Part shown: piece by piece, positions 1 to 9,928 of the stretch
Numbering within the stretch: position 1 is the first letter of the stretch
Layout: each line of letters starts with the position of its first letter
DNA from: Pseudoalteromonas shioyasakiensis
GTDB lineage: Bacteria; Pseudomonadota; Gammaproteobacteria; Enterobacterales; Alteromonadaceae
DNA: 64,000 nt
Assembly: GCF_024518675.1 (NCBI RefSeq)
Contig: NZ_JANIGL010000001.1
Coordinates: 992,001 to 1,056,000, forward strand
Reading direction: 5' to 3'
Made by a program: the position numbers and the translations under genes
The notes under the pieces: model-generated
Database searches by the model: none
What the model saw: the letters and a program-made list of their open reading frames with translations, nothing else
What the model was told of the DNA's origin: nothing

Positions 1-480
1 GGTCTTAACGCCCTAGCGGATGCCCAAAGTAAACTACACACATTAAAAGGACTTGCGGGTAATTTAGGTTTACCAACAATGATGACACTGTTTTCTGAAC
101 TTGAAAAAGCTAACACAAAACAGCAGCAAGAGAAAATAATTGCCAAGCTCGAAGTTGAATTAACAGCTGTTACCTTGTTACTAGCAGAAAAAACATTGAG
201 CTGTGTACCTAAAGAAACTAGTAACGAAACACAAGCGACTAACGCCTTATCAATATCAGAATTTAAACAGCTGTGTGAGCAGCTAAACACAGATGCAGAA
301 AATGCCGAATTGAATGACCAATTACTGGCTGAAATTGTGGCCCATGCACCAACAACTTATAAGAGTGATATTGATAGTATTGTTGAATGTTTTGATCAGT
401 TTGATTTTGACAGTGCCCAATCAAGCCTCGAGTCGTTAATAGCACTACTCGAACAAGCACAAAAAATGGAGGCCAACTAA
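1..480 (+). CDS. Hybrid sensor kinase, C-terminal Hpt end (partial)
   Basis: The reading frame is open from base 1, so only the last 159 residues of a longer protein are visible. Codons 13-17 read H-T-L-K-G, followed by a Gly-rich turn; this is the HxxKG signature of a histidine phosphotransfer (Hpt) domain, with His at codon 13 the predicted phospho-acceptor. A second acidic helical stretch follows. Hpt domains usually end BarA/EvgS-like hybrid kinases, so the missing upstream part is probably the sensor, kinase and receiver. The stop overlaps the next gene's ATG by one base (TAATG), so the Hpt protein probably passes phosphate to the HD-GYP regulator encoded next. The kinase identity is inferred. 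Confidence 0.75.
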   Translation, partial: GLNALADAQSKLHTLKGLAGNLGLPTMMTLFSELEKANTKQQQEKIIAKLEVELTAVTLLLAEKTLSCVPKETSNETQATNALSISEFKQLCEQLNTDAENAELNDQLLAEIVAHAPTTYKSDIDSIVECFDQFDFDSAQSSLESLIALLEQAQKMEAN

Positions 481-1469
481 TGGATTTAAGCATCGAACGC
501 CCACGTGTATTAGTTGTAGATGATGAGCCTGCTAACCTAAAAGTTATGCGTGAGGTATTAGCTAACCAGTACCGTTTATCTTTCGCCAAATCAGGCGAGG
601 CGGCGCTTGCTTTAGTTGAAAAAGAGCCACCAAAACTCATTTTACTCGATATTATGATGCCCGACATGAATGGCTTTGAAGTATGCCAGCGGTTAAAAGA
701 AAATCCACACACACAGCATATTCCGATTATTTTTGTCACCGCGCTTGCTGATGAAAGTGATGAGTTTAAAGGGTTTGAAATTGGTGCTGTAGATTATATT
801 ACTAAACCCATCAGCCCAGCGATTGTCCGTGCTCGAGTTAAAACTCATTTATCTTTAGTACAAGCAGAACAGTTAAAATTAGCGCACGTCGATTTAGTGC
901 ATAGGCTTGGTCGAGCTGCTGAATATAAAGACACAGATACCGGTGAACACATTGTTCGCATGAGTAAGTACAGTAAAATTCTCGCACTCGCCTACGGTAT
1001 GGATGAACATCATGCTGAGCTTCTAAAGCAGGCTGCTCCCATGCACGACATAGGAAAAATTGGTATTCCTGATGCAATTTTATTGAAACCAGGCAAACTC
1101 ACACATGAAGAGTTTGACTACATGAAGCAACACGCGATAATCGGTGCACAAATCTTAGAGAACTCGTCATCCCCCTTATTACAGCTTGCCCATGTGCTCG
1201 CGATGGAGCATCATGAAAAGTGGGACGGTTCTGGTTACCCTAATGGTGTTAAAGGTGAAGAGATTTCCATTGAAGGGCGTATTGTTGCCATTGCTGATGT
1301 GTTTGATGCATTAACTTCTAAGCGCCCTTATAAAAAGGCTTGGAGTGTGGATGAAGCACTGACTCATATGCGTGAGCAAGCTGGTAAACACTTTGACCCA
1401 CAACTTATCGACCTTTTCGAAGGCCAGCTTGATGCCATTATGAAAGTCTATTCAACTTACCAAGATTGA
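480..1469 (+). CDS. Response regulator with HD-GYP output domain
   Basis: 329 aa, RpfG-like. The N-terminal receiver (about 8-125) has the acidic pair D14-D15, phospho-acceptor D57 and conserved K109. The C-terminal HD-GYP domain has H156, the H188-D189 metal pair, H243-H244 and G251-Y252-P253. HD-GYP domains with these residues are generally c-di-GMP phosphodiesterases, so this protein probably lowers c-di-GMP when phosphorylated by the upstream hybrid kinase, to which it is translationally coupled (TAATG). The gene ends inside the convergent VOC gene (18-base tail-to-tail overlap). A PilZ receptor lies about 2.4 kb away, but a direct link is only a guess. Confidence 0.9.
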   Translation: MDLSIERPRVLVVDDEPANLKVMREVLANQYRLSFAKSGEAALALVEKEPPKLILLDIMMPDMNGFEVCQRLKENPHTQHIPIIFVTALADESDEFKGFEIGAVDYITKPISPAIVRARVKTHLSLVQAEQLKLAHVDLVHRLGRAAEYKDTDTGEHIVRMSKYSKILALAYGMDEHHAELLKQAAPMHDIGKIGIPDAILLKPGKLTHEEFDYMKQHAIIGAQILENSSSPLLQLAHVLAMEHHEKWDGSGYPNGVKGEEISIEGRIVAIADVFDALTSKRPYKKAWSVDEALTHMREQAGKHFDPQLIDLFEGQLDAIMKVYSTYQD

Positions 1470-1862
1470 TTTATCGATAGTCGCGCTGATATAGCTGTAA
1501 TCGTGGGAGGTGATCTCATGATTATTACCACTGTTATCTTTAAAATACACAGAGTATGTCACGGTATGATCGGCAATAATGGTTTTAATATTATGCTGTG
1601 CAAAGTGTGCCAACCAAGCCATAAATTGCTCTCCCGTTGCAGCAAACGCAATCCCATTGCTTATTCCTTGGCGTTCAAAAAGCGCTAAACGCATTGTTGC
1701 AGCAGAATCTTCAAGTGTTAGTGGTCCCTTTCCTTCATCCCAAAATGCAAGTTCTGGCACAATATTAAAACCAAGGATGTTTTTATACCATTCAGCTGCC
1801 TGCGCCAAATTATCAACATTTAGGTGGCAGTGATCTATGCCTGAAAATAAAGGCCGTGCCAT
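1452..1862 (-). CDS. VOC family protein (glyoxalase/bleomycin-resistance fold)
   Basis: 136 aa. The start (GIDHCHLNVDNL) and the motif WYKNILGF are typical of vicinal-oxygen-chelate proteins: a metal-type His near residue 11 and the first beta-alpha-beta-beta-beta unit, followed by a second half-fold ending near NNHEITSHD. Members include lactoylglutathione lyases, dioxygenases and resistance proteins; the substrate cannot be told from sequence. It is translated just after the HD-domain gene (2 bases between genes), so the two probably form an operon. Its 3' end overlaps the convergent HD-GYP gene. Confidence 0.75.
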   Translation of the reverse strand: MARPLFSGIDHCHLNVDNLAQAAEWYKNILGFNIVPELAFWDEGKGPLTLEDSAATMRLALFERQGISNGIAFAATGEQFMAWLAHFAQHNIKTIIADHTVTYSVYFKDNSGNNHEITSHDYSYISATIDKSILVS

Positions 1863-1863
1863 A

Positions 1864-2523
1864 TTACTCCCCTATTTCTGACTTTAATTGCTCGATAAAT
1901 GCAAGCATATACTCAGTGCGGCGCTGAGCTTCTGCCTTGGCTGATGGTGTATTCATACCTTCAGCGACGTGCAGTAGCTTGATAAAGAAATGATCGAGGG
2001 TATACAGCTTGTCATTAGCTTCACGGTCATGACAAAAAGGGTCTTGTGGATGATATAAATGGCGGCTTATTGAGCCCCCCACTTTCATACACCGGCTAAC
2101 TCCAATTGCCCCAAGTGCATCCATTCTATCGGCATCTTGAACAATCTGTGCTTCAACCGATTGCACTTCGATATTGGCACTGAAACTATGAGCTGCAATA
2201 GCATGATGAATTGCATCAAAGTAGCTATCGTCATAACCAATTGAGGCTAAAAAGGTAATCGCTTTATCTGCGGCCATGGTTGAAGCTTTTGCACGATCAG
2301 GGTGGTTTTTAGCAACGGCAACACAATCATGTAGCCAGGCTGCCGGCAATACCACAGCCATCTGGGCTTGCTCTGCAATGCACAATTGTTTAGCAACCCG
2401 CACCACCCGCTCAATGTGAGTAATATCATGGGCCACGTCGGCGCAAATAAGTGACGAAATAAATACTCGGCATTCATTCTCTAATTGTTGTAACGGCGCT
2501 GATAACGCTATTTGCTGTTCCAT
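1864..2523 (-). CDS. HD-domain phosphohydrolase, YedJ-like
   Basis: 219 aa from the ATG at 2523. The frame could open at a TTG at 2550, but neither start has a strong ribosome site and ATG is preferred. Metal-binding HD features are visible: HDITHIERV (first His), WLHDCV (HD pair) and a later D in QDADRMDALG, spaced as in the YedJ/YpgQ family of soluble nucleotide or phosphate-ester hydrolases. The natural substrate is unknown. It is the first gene of a probable two-gene operon with the VOC gene and is divergent from rlmI. Confidence 0.75.
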   Translation of the reverse strand: MEQQIALSAPLQQLENECRVFISSLICADVAHDITHIERVVRVAKQLCIAEQAQMAVVLPAAWLHDCVAVAKNHPDRAKASTMAADKAITFLASIGYDDSYFDAIHHAIAAHSFSANIEVQSVEAQIVQDADRMDALGAIGVSRCMKVGGSISRHLYHPQDPFCHDREANDKLYTLDHFFIKLLHVAEGMNTPSAKAEAQRRTEYMLAFIEQLKSEIGE

Positions 2524-2660
2524 AAATTTCGCGGTTTCAATGTAAAACAATAAATTAGGACTACTTTACCGCGGTTATAGGCTGTTGTGCAAAACATTCA
2601 TTGTATGTTCGACCCTGCTTTACTAAAATAGCCGCTAATTTATCTGTCATGAGTATTCCA

Positions 2661-3851
2661 ATGTCATCTGCTATTTACCTGCAAGCTGGTCGCGAAAAAT
2701 CGTTAAAAAGAAAACATCCGTGGTTATTTTCTAAAGCTATAAAAAAAATGAAAGGTAAACCAGGTCTTGGTGACACTGTAACTATTCATGATAGCGAAGG
2801 TAAATTTTTAGCAACGGCGGCTTATAGCCCACACTCGCAAATTCGTGCCCGTGTTTGGAGCTTTGATGAAAAAGAAGTTATCGATCAACATTTTTTTGAA
2901 CGTCGTTTACGCCGTGCCTTACAGGCCCGCGCACAAGTCATTGAAGAAGGTGGTTTAACAGGGTTTCGTTTATGTGCCGCTGAGTCTGACTTTTTACCGG
3001 GTGTGACAATCGACAAATTCGACAATGTCTTAGTTTGCCAGCTATTAAGTGCCGGTGCTGAACGCCATAAAGGTGAAATTGTCGCTGCACTTATTACGAT
3101 TTTCCCCGGATGTGATGTGTATGAACGCTCTGACGTTGATGTACGAAATAAAGAAGGGCTAGAGCCAACAACCGGTGTACTGTGGGGCAATAAGCCACAG
3201 CAGCCAGTCTTAATAGAAGAAAATGGCTTAAAGCTTGAAGTTGATATTATCGAAGGCCACAAAACCGGCTTTTACTTAGATCAACGTGATAGCCGTGCCG
3301 CGTTAGAGCGTTTCTCTAAAGATAAAAAAGTGCTTAACTGCTTTAGCTATACTGGTACTTTTTCACTTTATGCATTGCGCGGTGGCTGTGAGCATGTTAC
3401 CAACGTGGATGTATCACAACCTGCTCTTGATACCGCAAAACGCAATGTTGAACATAATAATCTGGATTTGAACAAAGTCGACTTTGTAAAACAAGATGTG
3501 TTCAAGCTGTTGCGCCAATACCGAGAAGACGGCGTACTATTTGATACGATAGTGATGGATCCCCCTAAATTTGCTGACAACAAGGCGCAATTAACAGGAG
3601 CATGCCGCGGCTATAAAGATATCAACATGATTGCCATGCAAATACTTAAACCTGGTGGCACATTACTTACTTTCTCTTGCTCAGGCTTAATGGAACAAAA
3701 CCTATTTCAAAAAGTTGTCGCCGATGCCGCCCTTGATGCAGGTAAAGATCTATTAATAATGGAGCGTTTAAACCAAGCGGCTGATCACCCTATTGCAGGT
3801 AGCTATCCAGAAGGGTTTTATCTTAAAGGACTAATTTGTAAAGTTTATTAA
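2661..3851 (+). CDS. rlmI: 23S rRNA (cytosine-1962-C5)-methyltransferase RlmI
   Basis: 396 aa from the ATG at 2661, which gives the length and N-terminus of E. coli RlmI; in-frame upstream ATGs at 2601 and 2649 would add residues the family lacks. An N-terminal PUA domain (about 1-80, [15 protein letters not shown]) precedes a Rossmann methyltransferase domain with the SAM loop [10 protein letters not shown], the motif DPPKFA and the catalytic Cys region FSCSG. It methylates C1962 of 23S rRNA during 50S assembly. It is monocistronic, facing the convergent PilZ gene. Confidence 0.93.
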   Translation: MSSAIYLQAGREKSLKRKHPWLFSKAIKKMKGKPGLGDTVTIHDSEGKFLATAAYSPHSQIRARVWSFDEKEVIDQHFFERRLRRALQARAQVIEEGGLTGFRLCAAESDFLPGVTIDKFDNVLVCQLLSAGAERHKGEIVAALITIFPGCDVYERSDVDVRNKEGLEPTTGVLWGNKPQQPVLIEENGLKLEVDIIEGHKTGFYLDQRDSRAALERFSKDKKVLNCFSYTGTFSLYALRGGCEHVTNVDVSQPALDTAKRNVEHNNLDLNKVDFVKQDVFKLLRQYREDGVLFDTIVMDPPKFADNKAQLTGACRGYKDINMIAMQILKPGGTLLTFSCSGLMEQNLFQKVVADAALDAGKDLLIMERLNQAADHPIAGSYPEGFYLKGLICKVY

Positions 3852-3860
3852 GTTTAAAGC

Positions 3861-4157
3861 CTAATTAAACTGCATAATTTCAAGCCCTGCGCTTATCGTG
3901 CCATCGCTTTCTTTACTGGCACGTATTACCTTGGCGGTAGCATCTAACGGTGCAATCGCAGAGCTTGTTGAATCAATATTGACTTTTACGACTGTACCAA
4001 CCTCTAAAAACTCATCTAAATGCAGCGACAATCCTGTTGCACTTAAATCAACACACAGTGCTTCAAATTGCTGATTTGCAACTGGCTCAAGAGTAATTAA
4101 CCTTGCTTTTGCATTAATTTGCATCCGTCTAAAACTGCGTTGGTCTTCATTAAACAT
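3861..4157 (-). CDS. PilZ domain protein (c-di-GMP receptor type)
   Basis: 98 aa, one PilZ domain. The RxxxR motif (R7 to R11) and the D-L-S-A-T-G version of (D/N)xSxxG are both present; these are the residues that bind c-di-GMP in characterised PilZ proteins, so binding is likely. There is no other domain, so it probably acts on a partner by protein contact. It lies 8 bases downstream of a lone receiver gene, itself overlapping hrpA; the three genes look like one transcription unit. Confidence 0.85.
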   Translation of the reverse strand: MFNEDQRSFRRMQINAKARLITLEPVANQQFEALCVDLSATGLSLHLDEFLEVGTVVKVNIDSTSSAIAPLDATAKVIRASKESDGTISAGLEIMQFN

Positions 4158-4165
4158 AGTTGCTC

Positions 4166-4582
4166 CTAGACAACGGTATTTATTTTATCAACTAACTCAA
4201 CCACTGAAAACGGCTTGATCACATAGGCATTGCACCCTGCTTCAAATCCAGCTTGCTGTTCTTGTTCTGATTCTAACCCCGACACCATAACAACAGGAAT
4301 ATTATTTGTTTCTGGGGTATTTTTTAGCATTCTACATGTATCGTAACCATCTAACCCAGGCATACAGACATCTAACAAAATCACATCGGGTGGATTGGCA
4401 ATGGCCGATGCCAAACAGCTTTGCCCTGAATCAGCGTAGCTTAACTCAAAACATCCCGATAAAGCCGCTTTAAGCATTTCAAAATTAAAGTACTCATCGT
4501 CTACAACAAGTAGACGCAATTGTGTATTTGCGGTAGTACGCATAGTGTGTTTCAGTTCCTTCTTCTCTTGATCCAATGTCAT
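4166..4582 (-). CDS. Stand-alone response-regulator receiver
   Basis: 138 aa, a single CheY-like receiver with acidic pair D28-D29, phospho-acceptor D71 and K123 in VIKPF. There is no output domain; it may signal by protein contact. Its first ATG overlaps the hrpA stop by one base (TAATG). An internal ATG at 4543 (residue 14) is the alternative start; an AAGGA-like site precedes it but at a long spacing. The cognate kinase is not in view. Coupling with a PilZ gene suggests a role in surface or motility signalling, which is an inference. Confidence 0.85.
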   Translation of the reverse strand: MTLDQEKKELKHTMRTTANTQLRLLVVDDEYFNFEMLKAALSGCFELSYADSGQSCLASAIANPPDVILLDVCMPGLDGYDTCRMLKNTPETNNIPVVMVSGLESEQEQQAGFEAGCNAYVIKPFSVVELVDKINTVV

Positions 4583-7500
4583 TAATCACATTCTTTTAAG
4601 GCATTTAAAACCCGTTTAGCTGAAATTGGATAAGGTGTGCCTAATGTTTGAGCAAAAAGCGATACTCTAAGCTCTTGTTGCATCCAAAAAATATCGACCA
4701 GTGATTGAGGTTTTGGCAGTCCTGGCGGGACTTTTTTCAGCTGTTTCTGGTACTCTTGTGCGACCTTATCTAATTCTAGTACACATAATCTGTCACGATT
4801 TGGGTCAACTGGCAACTTTTCTAAGCGTTTTTCTATCGCTTTTAAATAACGAATTAAGTCGCTCAGTTTTTCAGCGCCATGAGAGGAAACAAAACCTTTA
4901 AAAACTAATGACTCAAGCTGGCTTTTAATATCACCATGAGCGGTGATCATGGTCAAATCAACTCGGCCTTTCATTTTTTTATGTAAAGCGTGAGCAATAC
5001 TTAATACTTGCTCCACTTGCGTAGCAATGGCGACAACCGTATCGCCAAGTTCACCACGCACTTGCTCTTTTACTTGTTCGAATGCCTGCTCGGTTCTCAC
5101 ATCGCCTAAGTTATTCAGTAGACTATCGACTCCAGCGGCAATGCAATCATCAATTAAATCAGCCACTTTGCCAAATGGGTTAAAGTATAGGCCGAGTTTG
5201 GCTTTATTAGGCAAATTTTGTTGTAAATATTTTATTGGCGAAGGTACATTTAATAACACCAAACGGCGTAGCCCCTGCTGGTGTGCCGCTTGCGCTTTTA
5301 TTTCATTATCAAACAACTCAACGGCTGTGGAAGATTTTTTATCCACTAAAGCCGGGTACGCTTTAATTTCGTATTGGCCTTGTTTTTTCACATAAGAAGC
5401 CGGGAGCTTACCAAAATCCCACTGTGTTAAGTCGGCCTTTTCTATTCCTTTATCGGCTACTTTTGATAGCGTTTGCGTTACTTTACCTTGTAGCTGAGCT
5501 TTTAGCTTAGCTAAGTCCATACCACGCGCAAGTAAAGTGTTTTTATCATCACGCACTTCAAACTGAAACCGTAAATGAGTCGCGAGAGTTGATAAATCCC
5601 ATGCATCAGGCTCAACGCGTACCCCCGTCATACGTAACAACTGATGACTGAGCGCCTCAATAAAGTTACCTTGCATTGGCGTAATGGCTGCAAGTACAGC
5701 ATCGGCGTAATTTGGCGCTGGAACAAAGTTACGACGTAACGATTTAGGCAATGATTTAATTAAACCCGTAATGAGTTCATGGCGAAATGCCGGAATATGC
5801 CAATCAAAACCGGTTCCTTCAACCTGGTTTAGTAAAGCGACGGGTATTTGCACAGCAACGCCATCGACAGCTTGGCCAGGATCAAAATGATAACTCAGCG
5901 GCAGCATTAAATTATTTTGTTGCCACACATCTGGGTAATCAAACTCGGTAACACTATCAGCACCATGTTGCATTAAGTCTTCGCGACTCATGTGCAAATA
6001 ACGTTTATCTTGCTGCTTTTTGGTTTTGTACCACTTAGCGAATGCCGCACGGTTATTTATATCGTGCGGGATTTTTTTATCGTAGAACTCATAAAGCGTT
6101 TGCTCATCGACAAGAATATCGCGGCGGCGGCTTTTATTTTCCAGTGTTTGAATATCTTCGATCAGCTCACGATTAAACTGTAAAAACCCTTCATTTTGAC
6201 CCAACTCTTGTTCAACCAAAGCACTACGAATAAATAGCTCACGACTCACTTTGGGGTCAATATTGCTATACACACAACGGCGCTTAGAAACAATAATAAG
6301 CCCGTAAAGCACTTGCTGTTCAAACGCGATGACAGCGCCCGGCTTTTTCTCCCAATGGGGTTCACTGTAGCTACGTTTAACTAAATGCTGAGCAAATGGT
6401 TCAACCCAATCAAGACTTATTTTTGCGTTGATACGCGCATATAACTTACTGGTTTCAACCAGCTCAGCTGACATAATCCATTTAGGGCTCTTTTTAAATA
6501 AACCTGAACCTGGAAAAATATGAAACTGGCTATTGCGCGCACCTTTGTACAATTGCTTTTCATCTTTAAAACCAATATGACTTAGCATACCGCTCAACAA
6601 TGCTTGGTGAATTTTATCGCCATCCGCTACATTGGTAGTGGCTTTCATGCCCATTTCATTGCATACAGTACTTAGTTGATAAACAATATCTTGCCACTCA
6701 CGAATACGCATATACGCCAGCATGTCTTTTTGGCAAAGCTTTCTAAATTGGCTGTTGCTGAGCTCGCTTTGCTGCTCCTCTAAGTAATTCCATAGATTCA
6801 AAAACGCAATAAAATCTGAATCTGGGTCGTCAAAACGCCCATGTTTTTCATTGGCTGCGGCACGTTTTTCTTGCGGGCGCTCGCGAGGATCTTGAATCGA
6901 CAGCGCTGCCACGATAACAATAACTTCGCGCAGCGCCCCCAGCTTTTGCGCAGTCAGTACCATTTTTGCTAAACGGGGGTCGACGGGCAAGCGACTTAAA
7001 TCCATGCCCGATTTAGTTAATCGTGTTTCTTGATTGCGCTTGCTAGGTTTAACCGCTTCAAGTTCTTCGAGTAGAGTTAAACCATCATTAATATTACGGC
7101 TATCCGGTGCTTGTACAAACGGAAACTTAGCCATATCGCCCAAGCCAAGACCCAGCATTTTTAAAATAACCGAGGCCAAGTTAGTACGCAGTATTTCAGG
7201 ATCGGTAAACTCTGGCCGTGAATTAAAATCATCTTCGCTATATAACCGAATGCAAATCCCCGCTTCAACACGGCCACAACGCCCTTTACGCTGGTTCGCG
7301 CTGGCTTGTGAAATCGGTTCAATCGGCAAACGTTGCACTTTGGTACGGTAGCTGTAGCGACTGATACGCGCAGTACCCGGGTCAATAACATAACGAATGC
7401 CCTGCACCGTTAAAGACGTTTCAGCCACGTTGGTCGATAATATGATATGGCGGCGACTATGCGGGGCAAAAATGCGGTTTTGCTCTGCATTTGATAGTCG

Positions 7501-8469
7501 CGAATACAGCGGCAGTACGTCAGTACCTTTTAAGTTACGTTTACTAAGTGCATCGGCGGTGTCGCGAATTTCCCGTTCACCGTTTAGAAAGATCAAAATA
7601 TCGCCAGGGCCTTCTTGGCATAATTCATCTACGGCATCAAAAATGCCTTGTAGTTGATCGCCTTCGGCTTCCATGTCGTCTTTATCAATTTCAACTAATG
7701 GTCTGTAACGTACATCCACTGGGAAAGTACGCCCTGACACCTCAATAATCGGTGCATCATTAAAATGTTTTGAAAAACGCTCAGGATCAATCGTCGCCGA
7801 GGTAATAATGACTTTTAAATCGGGGCGCTTTGGTAATAGGTTTTTTAAATAACCTAAAATAAAGTCGATATTAAGGCTACGTTCGTGAGCTTCATCAATA
7901 ATGATGGTGTCGTATTGATTTAAAAAACGGTCTTGCTGAATTTCAGCTAACAAAATACCATCAGTCATCAATTTGATGTAACTATTGTTTGATACTTGGT
8001 CACTAAAGCGAATTTTAAAACCTACCTGCTGGCCAAGCTCGCATTGCATTTCACTGGCTATACGATCAGCGACGCTGCGCGCTGCTAAACGCCGAGGTTG
8101 GGTGTGACCAATGTAACCATCAACCCCACGACCAAGCTCTAAACACATTTTCGGTATTTGCGTGGTTTTACCTGAGCCTGTTTCACCAGCAATGATCACC
8201 ACTTGGTTATTCGCAATCGCTTCTTTTATGTCGTCTTTTTTCTGGCTAACCGGAAGTTGCTCTGGGTACGTTACCTTTGGTAACTGGGCTAAGCGAACCT
8301 CACGTAACTGTTGGCTACGTGTTATATCAGCGGTTATTTTTTCTATAACAGCCGCTTGTTTTGCTTCATCGGATATTTTTTTTATGCCATGAAGGCGCTT
8401 TTTAAAGATGAATTGATCTTTTCTTAAACACGTTTTGAGCTCACCAAACAATTGACCTAGGTTTACCAC
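4582..8469 (-). CDS. hrpA: ATP-dependent RNA helicase HrpA
   Basis: 1295 aa, close to the 1300 aa of E. coli HrpA. Walker A GETGSGKT is at 95-102 and the DEAH box at 192-195, followed by helicase C, HA2, OB-fold and the long HrpA-specific C-terminal half (DUF3418). HrpA resolves stalled or collided ribosomes on mRNA and has also been linked to processing of fimbrial transcripts. Translation starts at GTG: an AAGGAAG site (complement of 8475-8482) sits about 7 bases before it. The stop overlaps the start of the receiver gene, placing this housekeeping helicase at the head of a small signalling operon. Confidence 0.95.
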   Translation of the reverse strand: MVNLGQLFGELKTCLRKDQFIFKKRLHGIKKISDEAKQAAVIEKITADITRSQQLREVRLAQLPKVTYPEQLPVSQKKDDIKEAIANNQVVIIAGETGSGKTTQIPKMCLELGRGVDGYIGHTQPRRLAARSVADRIASEMQCELGQQVGFKIRFSDQVSNNSYIKLMTDGILLAEIQQDRFLNQYDTIIIDEAHERSLNIDFILGYLKNLLPKRPDLKVIITSATIDPERFSKHFNDAPIIEVSGRTFPVDVRYRPLVEIDKDDMEAEGDQLQGIFDAVDELCQEGPGDILIFLNGEREIRDTADALSKRNLKGTDVLPLYSRLSNAEQNRIFAPHSRRHIILSTNVAETSLTVQGIRYVIDPGTARISRYSYRTKVQRLPIEPISQASANQRKGRCGRVEAGICIRLYSEDDFNSRPEFTDPEILRTNLASVILKMLGLGLGDMAKFPFVQAPDSRNINDGLTLLEELEAVKPSKRNQETRLTKSGMDLSRLPVDPRLAKMVLTAQKLGALREVIVIVAALSIQDPRERPQEKRAAANEKHGRFDDPDSDFIAFLNLWNYLEEQQSELSNSQFRKLCQKDMLAYMRIREWQDIVYQLSTVCNEMGMKATTNVADGDKIHQALLSGMLSHIGFKDEKQLYKGARNSQFHIFPGSGLFKKSPKWIMSAELVETSKLYARINAKISLDWVEPFAQHLVKRSYSEPHWEKKPGAVIAFEQQVLYGLIIVSKRRCVYSNIDPKVSRELFIRSALVEQELGQNEGFLQFNRELIEDIQTLENKSRRRDILVDEQTLYEFYDKKIPHDINNRAAFAKWYKTKKQQDKRYLHMSREDLMQHGADSVTEFDYPDVWQQNNLMLPLSYHFDPGQAVDGVAVQIPVALLNQVEGTGFDWHIPAFRHELITGLIKSLPKSLRRNFVPAPNYADAVLAAITPMQGNFIEALSHQLLRMTGVRVEPDAWDLSTLATHLRFQFEVRDDKNTLLARGMDLAKLKAQLQGKVTQTLSKVADKGIEKADLTQWDFGKLPASYVKKQGQYEIKAYPALVDKKSSTAVELFDNEIKAQAAHQQGLRRLVLLNVPSPIKYLQQNLPNKAKLGLYFNPFGKVADLIDDCIAAGVDSLLNNLGDVRTEQAFEQVKEQVRGELGDTVVAIATQVEQVLSIAHALHKKMKGRVDLTMITAHGDIKSQLESLVFKGFVSSHGAEKLSDLIRYLKAIEKRLEKLPVDPNRDRLCVLELDKVAQEYQKQLKKVPPGLPKPQSLVDIFWMQQELRVSLFAQTLGTPYPISAKRVLNALKECD

Positions 8470-8616
8470 CCGCGACTTCCTTAATAATTTTGAATAAAGA
8501 CACCCAATTGTATCAAACTTTACAGCAATATAAATTTTATCTGCGAGTGCCGATTTTGGCTGAGCCGCTAAACAGACAATGCTATGCTTGGCGCTTACTT
8601 ATTCAAGGTATTAACT

Positions 8617-9522
8617 ATGAGCTTAAGAAGTTTAATCCAATTGTTTGCGCTTGCGGCTATTTGGGGCGCATCATTTTTATTTATGCGAATGGCAGCAGCC
8701 AGTTTAGGCCCAGCAGTACTGATTGAATTTAGAGTCGGCTTTGCAGCCCTGACATTGTTTTTAGTGGCGTTGTACTTTAAACGCCAATCTGTTTTTACGA
8801 GCTTAGCGTTTAAAGCCCATCGTAAACATTTTTTTATTATTGGCGCACTTAATTCCGCACTGCCCTTTTTACTCTTTGCGTATGCAGCCCAAACAATCAG
8901 CGCATCAACGTTATCCATATTAAATTCAACAACCCCTATTTGGGCAGCAGTAGTGGGTATAATATGGGCTAAAACAAAACCAACAAAGAGTATGGTTTGT
9001 GGTTTAGTGCTTGGCTTAGCTGGCGTCGTACTGCTTGTCGGGCAAGATAACTTTAGCCCAGATTCAGACTCACTGATAGCTATTATTGCAGCGCTTTGCG
9101 CATCATTAAGCTACGCCATTGCATCTCATTACACTAAGCATGCACCTAAGTTAACACCTTTTAATAATGCACATGGCTCGATGTGGGCAGCAAGCATATT
9201 GGTACTGCCGCTCGTTTTTTTCATGCCGATTCGAGAAGTCCCAACCACAGACATTATATTAGGGGTTGTTGCTTTAGGCGTGATTTGTACTGGCATTGCC
9301 TATATTTTGTTTTTTAATTTAATTGAAGAAATAGGCCCAACGTCGGCACTAACCGTTACGTTTTTAATTCCACTTTTTGGTATTTTTTGGGGCCATATAG
9401 TACTTGATGAACAGATTGGTTCAAACACCCTGCTTGGTGCATTGTGTGTTATTAGTGGCACTATGTTAGTCACTGGTTTTTTACCTAAAAAACTGGCAGT
9501 GGGCTCGCCAAAAAATACATAA
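8617..9522 (+). CDS. EamA/DMT-family permease
   Basis: 301 aa from the ATG at 8617, preceded by AAGG; the frame is open from 8584 but the extra residues do not fit the family. About ten hydrophobic helices form two EamA repeats; the first begins LFALAAIWGASFLFMRMAA, a typical DMT opening. Members export metabolites or amino acids, and the substrate cannot be predicted. The gene stands alone between hrpA (divergent) and phhB (convergent), and ends at a strong shared terminator. Confidence 0.85.
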   Translation: MSLRSLIQLFALAAIWGASFLFMRMAAASLGPAVLIEFRVGFAALTLFLVALYFKRQSVFTSLAFKAHRKHFFIIGALNSALPFLLFAYAAQTISASTLSILNSTTPIWAAVVGIIWAKTKPTKSMVCGLVLGLAGVVLLVGQDNFSPDSDSLIAIIAALCASLSYAIASHYTKHAPKLTPFNNAHGSMWAASILVLPLVFFMPIREVPTTDIILGVVALGVICTGIAYILFFNLIEEIGPTSALTVTFLIPLFGIFWGHIVLDEQIGSNTLLGALCVISGTMLVTGFLPKKLAVGSPKNT

Positions 9523-9523
9523 A

Positions 9524-9551
9524 AAAAGGTGCATTTATAATGCACCTTTTA
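9524..9551. terminator. Bidirectional rho-independent terminator (DMT permease / phhB)
   Basis: A-tract, a stem built on GGTGCATT/AATGCACC with a short TAT loop, and a T-tract. It serves the plus-strand permease and the minus-strand phhAB operon. Confidence 0.85.
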
Positions 9552-9574
9552 TCCTATGGGTAGAACAGGATTAG

Positions 9575-9919
9575 TTATAGCGCAGCAAAAACCTCGTCAG
9601 TTTTTGCAGCACAGATAAAGTCATTTTTATGCAGACCTTTAATTGAATGACTCCACCAAGTAACCGTCACTTTGCCCCATTCAGTTAATAAACCAGGGTG
9701 ATGTCCTTCGTCTTCAGCCATATCGCCAACTTTGTTGGTAAAGGCAATAGCTTGTTTAAAATTTTTGAATTTATACACTCGCTCTAACTGCATAATGCCA
9801 TCGCGTACTTCTGGCACCCAGTCAGGGATCATTTTAATTAGTTCTGCTAGCTCTTCGTCTGACACTTTTGGAGCATCAACATGACAGGCTTCACACTTTT
9901 GTGCGCTTAGTGATGACAT
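9575..9919 (-). CDS. phhB: Pterin-4a-carbinolamine dehydratase PhhB
   Basis: 114 aa. The motif [13 protein letters not shown] and the following VTVTWWSHS contain the catalytic histidines of the family. The enzyme dehydrates 4a-hydroxytetrahydrobiopterin so that the pterin cofactor of phenylalanine hydroxylase can be recycled. The N-terminal residues include a CxxC pair (QKCEAC) often seen in bacterial members. It lies 9 bases downstream of phhA in the same operon, the arrangement found in Pseudomonas and Vibrio. Confidence 0.95.
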   Translation of the reverse strand: MSSLSAQKCEACHVDAPKVSDEELAELIKMIPDWVPEVRDGIMQLERVYKFKNFKQAIAFTNKVGDMAEDEGHHPGLLTEWGKVTVTWWSHSIKGLHKNDFICAAKTDEVFAAL

Positions 9920-9928
9920 TTTAAATCC

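Noticed and set aside
263..739. 158-codon minus-strand frame over the kinase/HD-GYP junction
   Set aside because: Lies opposite two well-supported domains and has no family features.
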